Source: Zoogloea sp. LCSB751 (GTDB taxonomy: Bacteria; Pseudomonadota; Gammaproteobacteria; Burkholderiales; Rhodocyclaceae). From it: a stretch of 64,000 nt of DNA. The notes under the pieces were generated by a model. The model was not told the DNA's origin. It did no database searches and saw only the letters and a program-made list of their open reading frames with translations. The stretch is from positions 116,424 through 180,423 of the forward strand of contig NZ_MWUM01000010.1 of NCBI RefSeq assembly GCF_002028455.1, written 5' to 3'. The stretch's first letter is position 1. Each line of letters starts with the position of its first letter. Shown piece after piece: positions 63,082 through 64,000 of the stretch. Made by a program: the position numbers and the translations under genes.

Positions 63082-64000
63082 GCGCACAGTTCCCCGTTCT
63101 CGGTTTCATCCAGGCCGCCTACTTCGCGGTGGCGGTGGTCTTCATCCTCGGCCTGAAGGCGATGAGCTCGCCGGTCACCGCACGCCGCGGCGTGGTGTGG
63201 GCCGGCTACGCGATGATCGCCGCCACGCTGGTCACCTTCGCGTGGCCGGGCATGCAGAACTTCGGCCTGATGGGGCTGGCCATCGCGCTGGGCACCGTGG
63301 TGGCCTGGGTTTCCGGCAAGAAGGTGGCGATGACCGACATGCCGCAGATGGTGGCCATCTACAACGGCATGGGCGGCGGCGCGGCGGCGGCCATCGCGGC
63401 GCTGGAGTTCGCCCGCGGCGAGGTGCATGGCGGCGTGGCGACCACGCTGGCGGTGTGCGGCGCGCTGATCGGCTCGGTGGCCTTCTCCGGCTCCTGCGTG
63501 GCTTTCGCCAAGCTGCAGGGCATCATGAAGAAGGCCTGGCGCCTGCCGGCCCAGAACGCCGCCAACGTGCTGCTGGCGCTCGCCGCGGTGGCCCTCGGCT
63601 ACCTGATCGTCGCCGCCGACACCCCGGCGCCGGAGCATGTGCTGGGTTTCTTCGCGTTGGCCCTGGCCCTCGGCGTGGTGCTGACGGTGCCGATCGGCGG
63701 TGCCGACATGCCGGTGGTTATTTCCCTGCTCAATGCCTTCACCGGCCTGGCCGTGGGTATGGAAGGCTATGTGCTCGGCAACCCGGCGCTGATCGTCGCC
63801 GGCATCGTGGTCGGCGCGTCCGGCACCCTGCTGACCCAGCTGATGGCCAAGGCCATGAACCGGCCGATCTCCAACGTGATCTTCACGCCGATCTCCGGCG
63901 CGGCGTCCGGCGGCGAGGCCGTCGAGGGCGAGCAGAAGGAAGTCGGCGCGATGGATGCGGCGGCGATGATGCGCTACGCCTCCAAGGTCATCATCGTGCC
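63078..64000 (+). CDS. pntB: NAD(P) transhydrogenase subunit beta (cut by window edge)
   Basis: The first 307 codons are present; the gene runs off the right edge. The N-terminal part is a series of membrane segments (FIQAAYFAVAVVFILGLKAM, YAMIAATLVTFAW) with the conserved YNGMGGGAAAAIAALEF, VPIGGADMPVVISLLNAFTG and NPALIVAGIVVGASGTLLT motifs of domain II. The end in the window, DAAAMMRYASKVIIVP, is the start of the NADP-binding domain III. It completes the transhydrogenase with pntAA and pntAB. Confidence 0.93.
   Translation, partial: MSAQFPVLGFIQAAYFAVAVVFILGLKAMSSPVTARRGVVWAGYAMIAATLVTFAWPGMQNFGLMGLAIALGTVVAWVSGKKVAMTDMPQMVAIYNGMGGGAAAAIAALEFARGEVHGGVATTLAVCGALIGSVAFSGSCVAFAKLQGIMKKAWRLPAQNAANVLLALAAVALGYLIVAADTPAPEHVLGFFALALALGVVLTVPIGGADMPVVISLLNAFTGLAVGMEGYVLGNPALIVAGIVVGASGTLLTQLMAKAMNRPISNVIFTPISGAASGGEAVEGEQKEVGAMDAAAMMRYASKVIIV

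Overview
The window is GC-rich (roughly two thirds G+C), densely coding DNA with many ATGA/GTGA gene overlaps. Gene content and style (bacteriohemerythrin, hybrid sensor kinases with dCache/PAS domains, a three-gene proton-translocating transhydrogenase, many paralogous SDR, MDR and Rieske genes, and the dispersed GGGGCGAATTCATTCGCCCC palindrome) suggest a metabolically versatile betaproteobacterium, perhaps Rhodocyclales. That is inference; no rRNA or tRNA gene is present to confirm it.

Layout. 1-4.6 kb (+): an unknown gene fragment, a Rieske ferredoxin, a Rieske oxygenase, a broken EthD-type gene, an SDR, two SnoaL-like proteins and a VOC protein. 4.6-7.9 kb (-): an MDR reductase, an SDR and a second Rieske oxygenase. 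8.1-11.1 kb (-): a LuxR-type regulator, a c-type cytochrome and a Tat-exported KstD-like flavoprotein, divergent from a TetR gene with a perfect 20-bp palindrome between them. 11.3-18.8 kb (+): TetR, hemerythrin, GMC oxidoreductase, MDR, second KstD-like flavoprotein, SDR and a third Rieske oxygenase. 18.9-22.6 kb: a small unknown gene and a hybrid kinase. 22.7-32.5 kb (+): a MocR regulator and a complete eight-gene Nit1-type nitrilase cluster (MSMEG_0565-0572/Sll0783-0787 families), extended by a LnmK-like hot-dog gene. 32.5-37.2 kb (-): a second hybrid kinase and a TPR/glycosyltransferase protein. 37.5-42.4 kb (+): a 2-oxoacid dehydrogenase with a split E2, an SDR and a TetR regulator. 42.5-43.0 kb: a ParDE toxin-antitoxin pair. 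43.2-52.2 kb (+): DUF35 protein, thiolase-like protein, fourth Rieske oxygenase, MDR, paired acyl-CoA dehydrogenases, acyl-CoA ligase and oxygenase reductase. 52.3-56.4 kb: EamA transporter, degenerate SDR, short soluble chemoreceptor and an AlbA_2 ATPase-like gene. 56.6-61.2 kb (-): enoyl-CoA hydratase, SDR, histidine phosphatase, 3-hydroxyacyl-CoA dehydrogenase and thiolase. 61.6-64 kb (+): pntAA, pntAB and pntB (cut by the edge).

How it fits together. Most of the window looks like one dispersed catabolon for a polycyclic or alicyclic compound (steroid- or terpenoid-like; the substrate is not determinable). Rieske oxygenases, KstD-like and GMC dehydrogenases, SDRs and MDR ene-reductases would process the rings, and the ligase, paired acyl-CoA dehydrogenases, hydratase, 3-hydroxyacyl-CoA dehydrogenase and thiolases would perform beta-oxidation-like steps. 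The transhydrogenase may balance NADPH. A shared operator-like motif, AACAAACAA-NN-TTGTTTGTT, lies in front of seven of these catabolic units and is not seen in front of the Nit1 genes or the kinases, which suggests a single regulon.

The Nit1 cluster is separate. Its 425-bp control region contains a textbook sigma54 -24/-12 element, two NtrC-like sites 31 bp apart, two copies of a palindrome that also occurs before the MocR gene, and a stem-loop starting at the predicted transcription start. This suggests nitrogen-limited expression of an orphan biosynthetic pathway of unknown product.
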